This document shows positions 18,137 through 18,285 of a stretch of 18,285 bases of DNA, piece after piece; within the stretch, counting starts at the first letter, position 1, and every line of letters begins with the position of its first letter. The DNA lies in NCBI GenBank assembly GCA_025201865.1, contig MU603095.1, forward strand, positions 1-18,285, in the 5' to 3' direction. The notes beneath the pieces were generated by a model, which did not search any database, was not told the origin of the DNA, and saw nothing but the letters and a program-made list of their open reading frames with translations. Both the position numbers and the translations under genes were made by a program. Source of the DNA: Ramicandelaber brevisporus (Eukaryota; Kickxellomycota; Ramicandelaberales; Ramicandelaberaceae).

Positions 18137-18285
18137 GCAAATAGGATTAGATTTATACAAGGGCAGGACTTGCAAATATTAAACACCCGCATAAAGGACG
18201 CTTCTGAAGCTACGTAGCAGCCACCAACAAAGGTCAGACCACTGTGGCCAAAAGCAATGAGTGACTCGGCAGCTGTTACGCCCGA
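18039..18285. other. SEC24 3' flank to the window edge
   Basis: The first part is AT- and pyrimidine-rich with CATCATCATCA at about 18061. The last 110 bases are more balanced in composition. A minus-strand frame is open from the right edge to a TGA at 18133-18135 (about 50 codons), but a second minus frame is also open for about 35 codons. I cannot claim a gene entering from the right. Confidence 0.4.

Noticed and set aside
18133-18285. Partial minus-strand gene entering from the right edge
   Set aside because: The frame is open for about 50 codons, but another minus frame is open for about 35. No motif is seen, and the sequence is too short to judge.

Overview
The window is ordinary eukaryotic nuclear DNA and looks fungal. 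It carries long, mostly intronless ORFs, a type I metacaspase, an Spc24-like kinetochore subunit, a fungal-style SEC24, pyrimidine-rich gene leaders and many poly-Gln, poly-Asn and poly-Thr runs. An early-diverging (for example chytrid-like) fungus is my tentative guess; nothing here fixes the phylum. I see no mobile element, CRISPR array, rRNA or convincing tRNA.

Layout from left to right. A TB2/DP1/HVA22 (Yop1/REEP-like) ER-shaping protein (96-1496, +) converges on an SPC24-like kinetochore gene (1737-2606, -). Behind that lies a metacaspase gene (2836-3846, -). A gene-free stretch of about 4.35 kb follows, most of it strongly pyrimidine-rich on the + strand. It leads into a very large forkhead transcription factor gene (8198-11881, +). 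Next is class II fumarase (FUM1), read as two exons (12185-12235 and 12595-14025, +), with the mitochondrial presequence encoded mainly by the separate first exon. Last is SEC24 of the COPII coat (14310-18038, +), with a possible last intron overlapping its stop codon. The right edge is 3' flank.

The genes are unrelated housekeeping and regulatory functions: ER membrane shaping, chromosome segregation, protease signalling, transcription, the TCA cycle and ER export. I see no operon-like or cluster logic. The shared theme is low-complexity sequence inserted into loops of otherwise conserved domains. It splits the TB2 domain by about 155 residues, expands a wing of the forkhead domain, separates the Spc24 coiled coil from its globular head, and extends the Sec24 N-terminus.

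I did not find an undescribed biological system. The items most worth following up are the split TB2 domain, the forkhead wing insertion, the presequence-exon arrangement of fumarase (possible dual targeting), the SEC24 terminal intron candidate, and the long pyrimidine-rich leader with a Z-DNA-prone segment just before the forkhead ORF.
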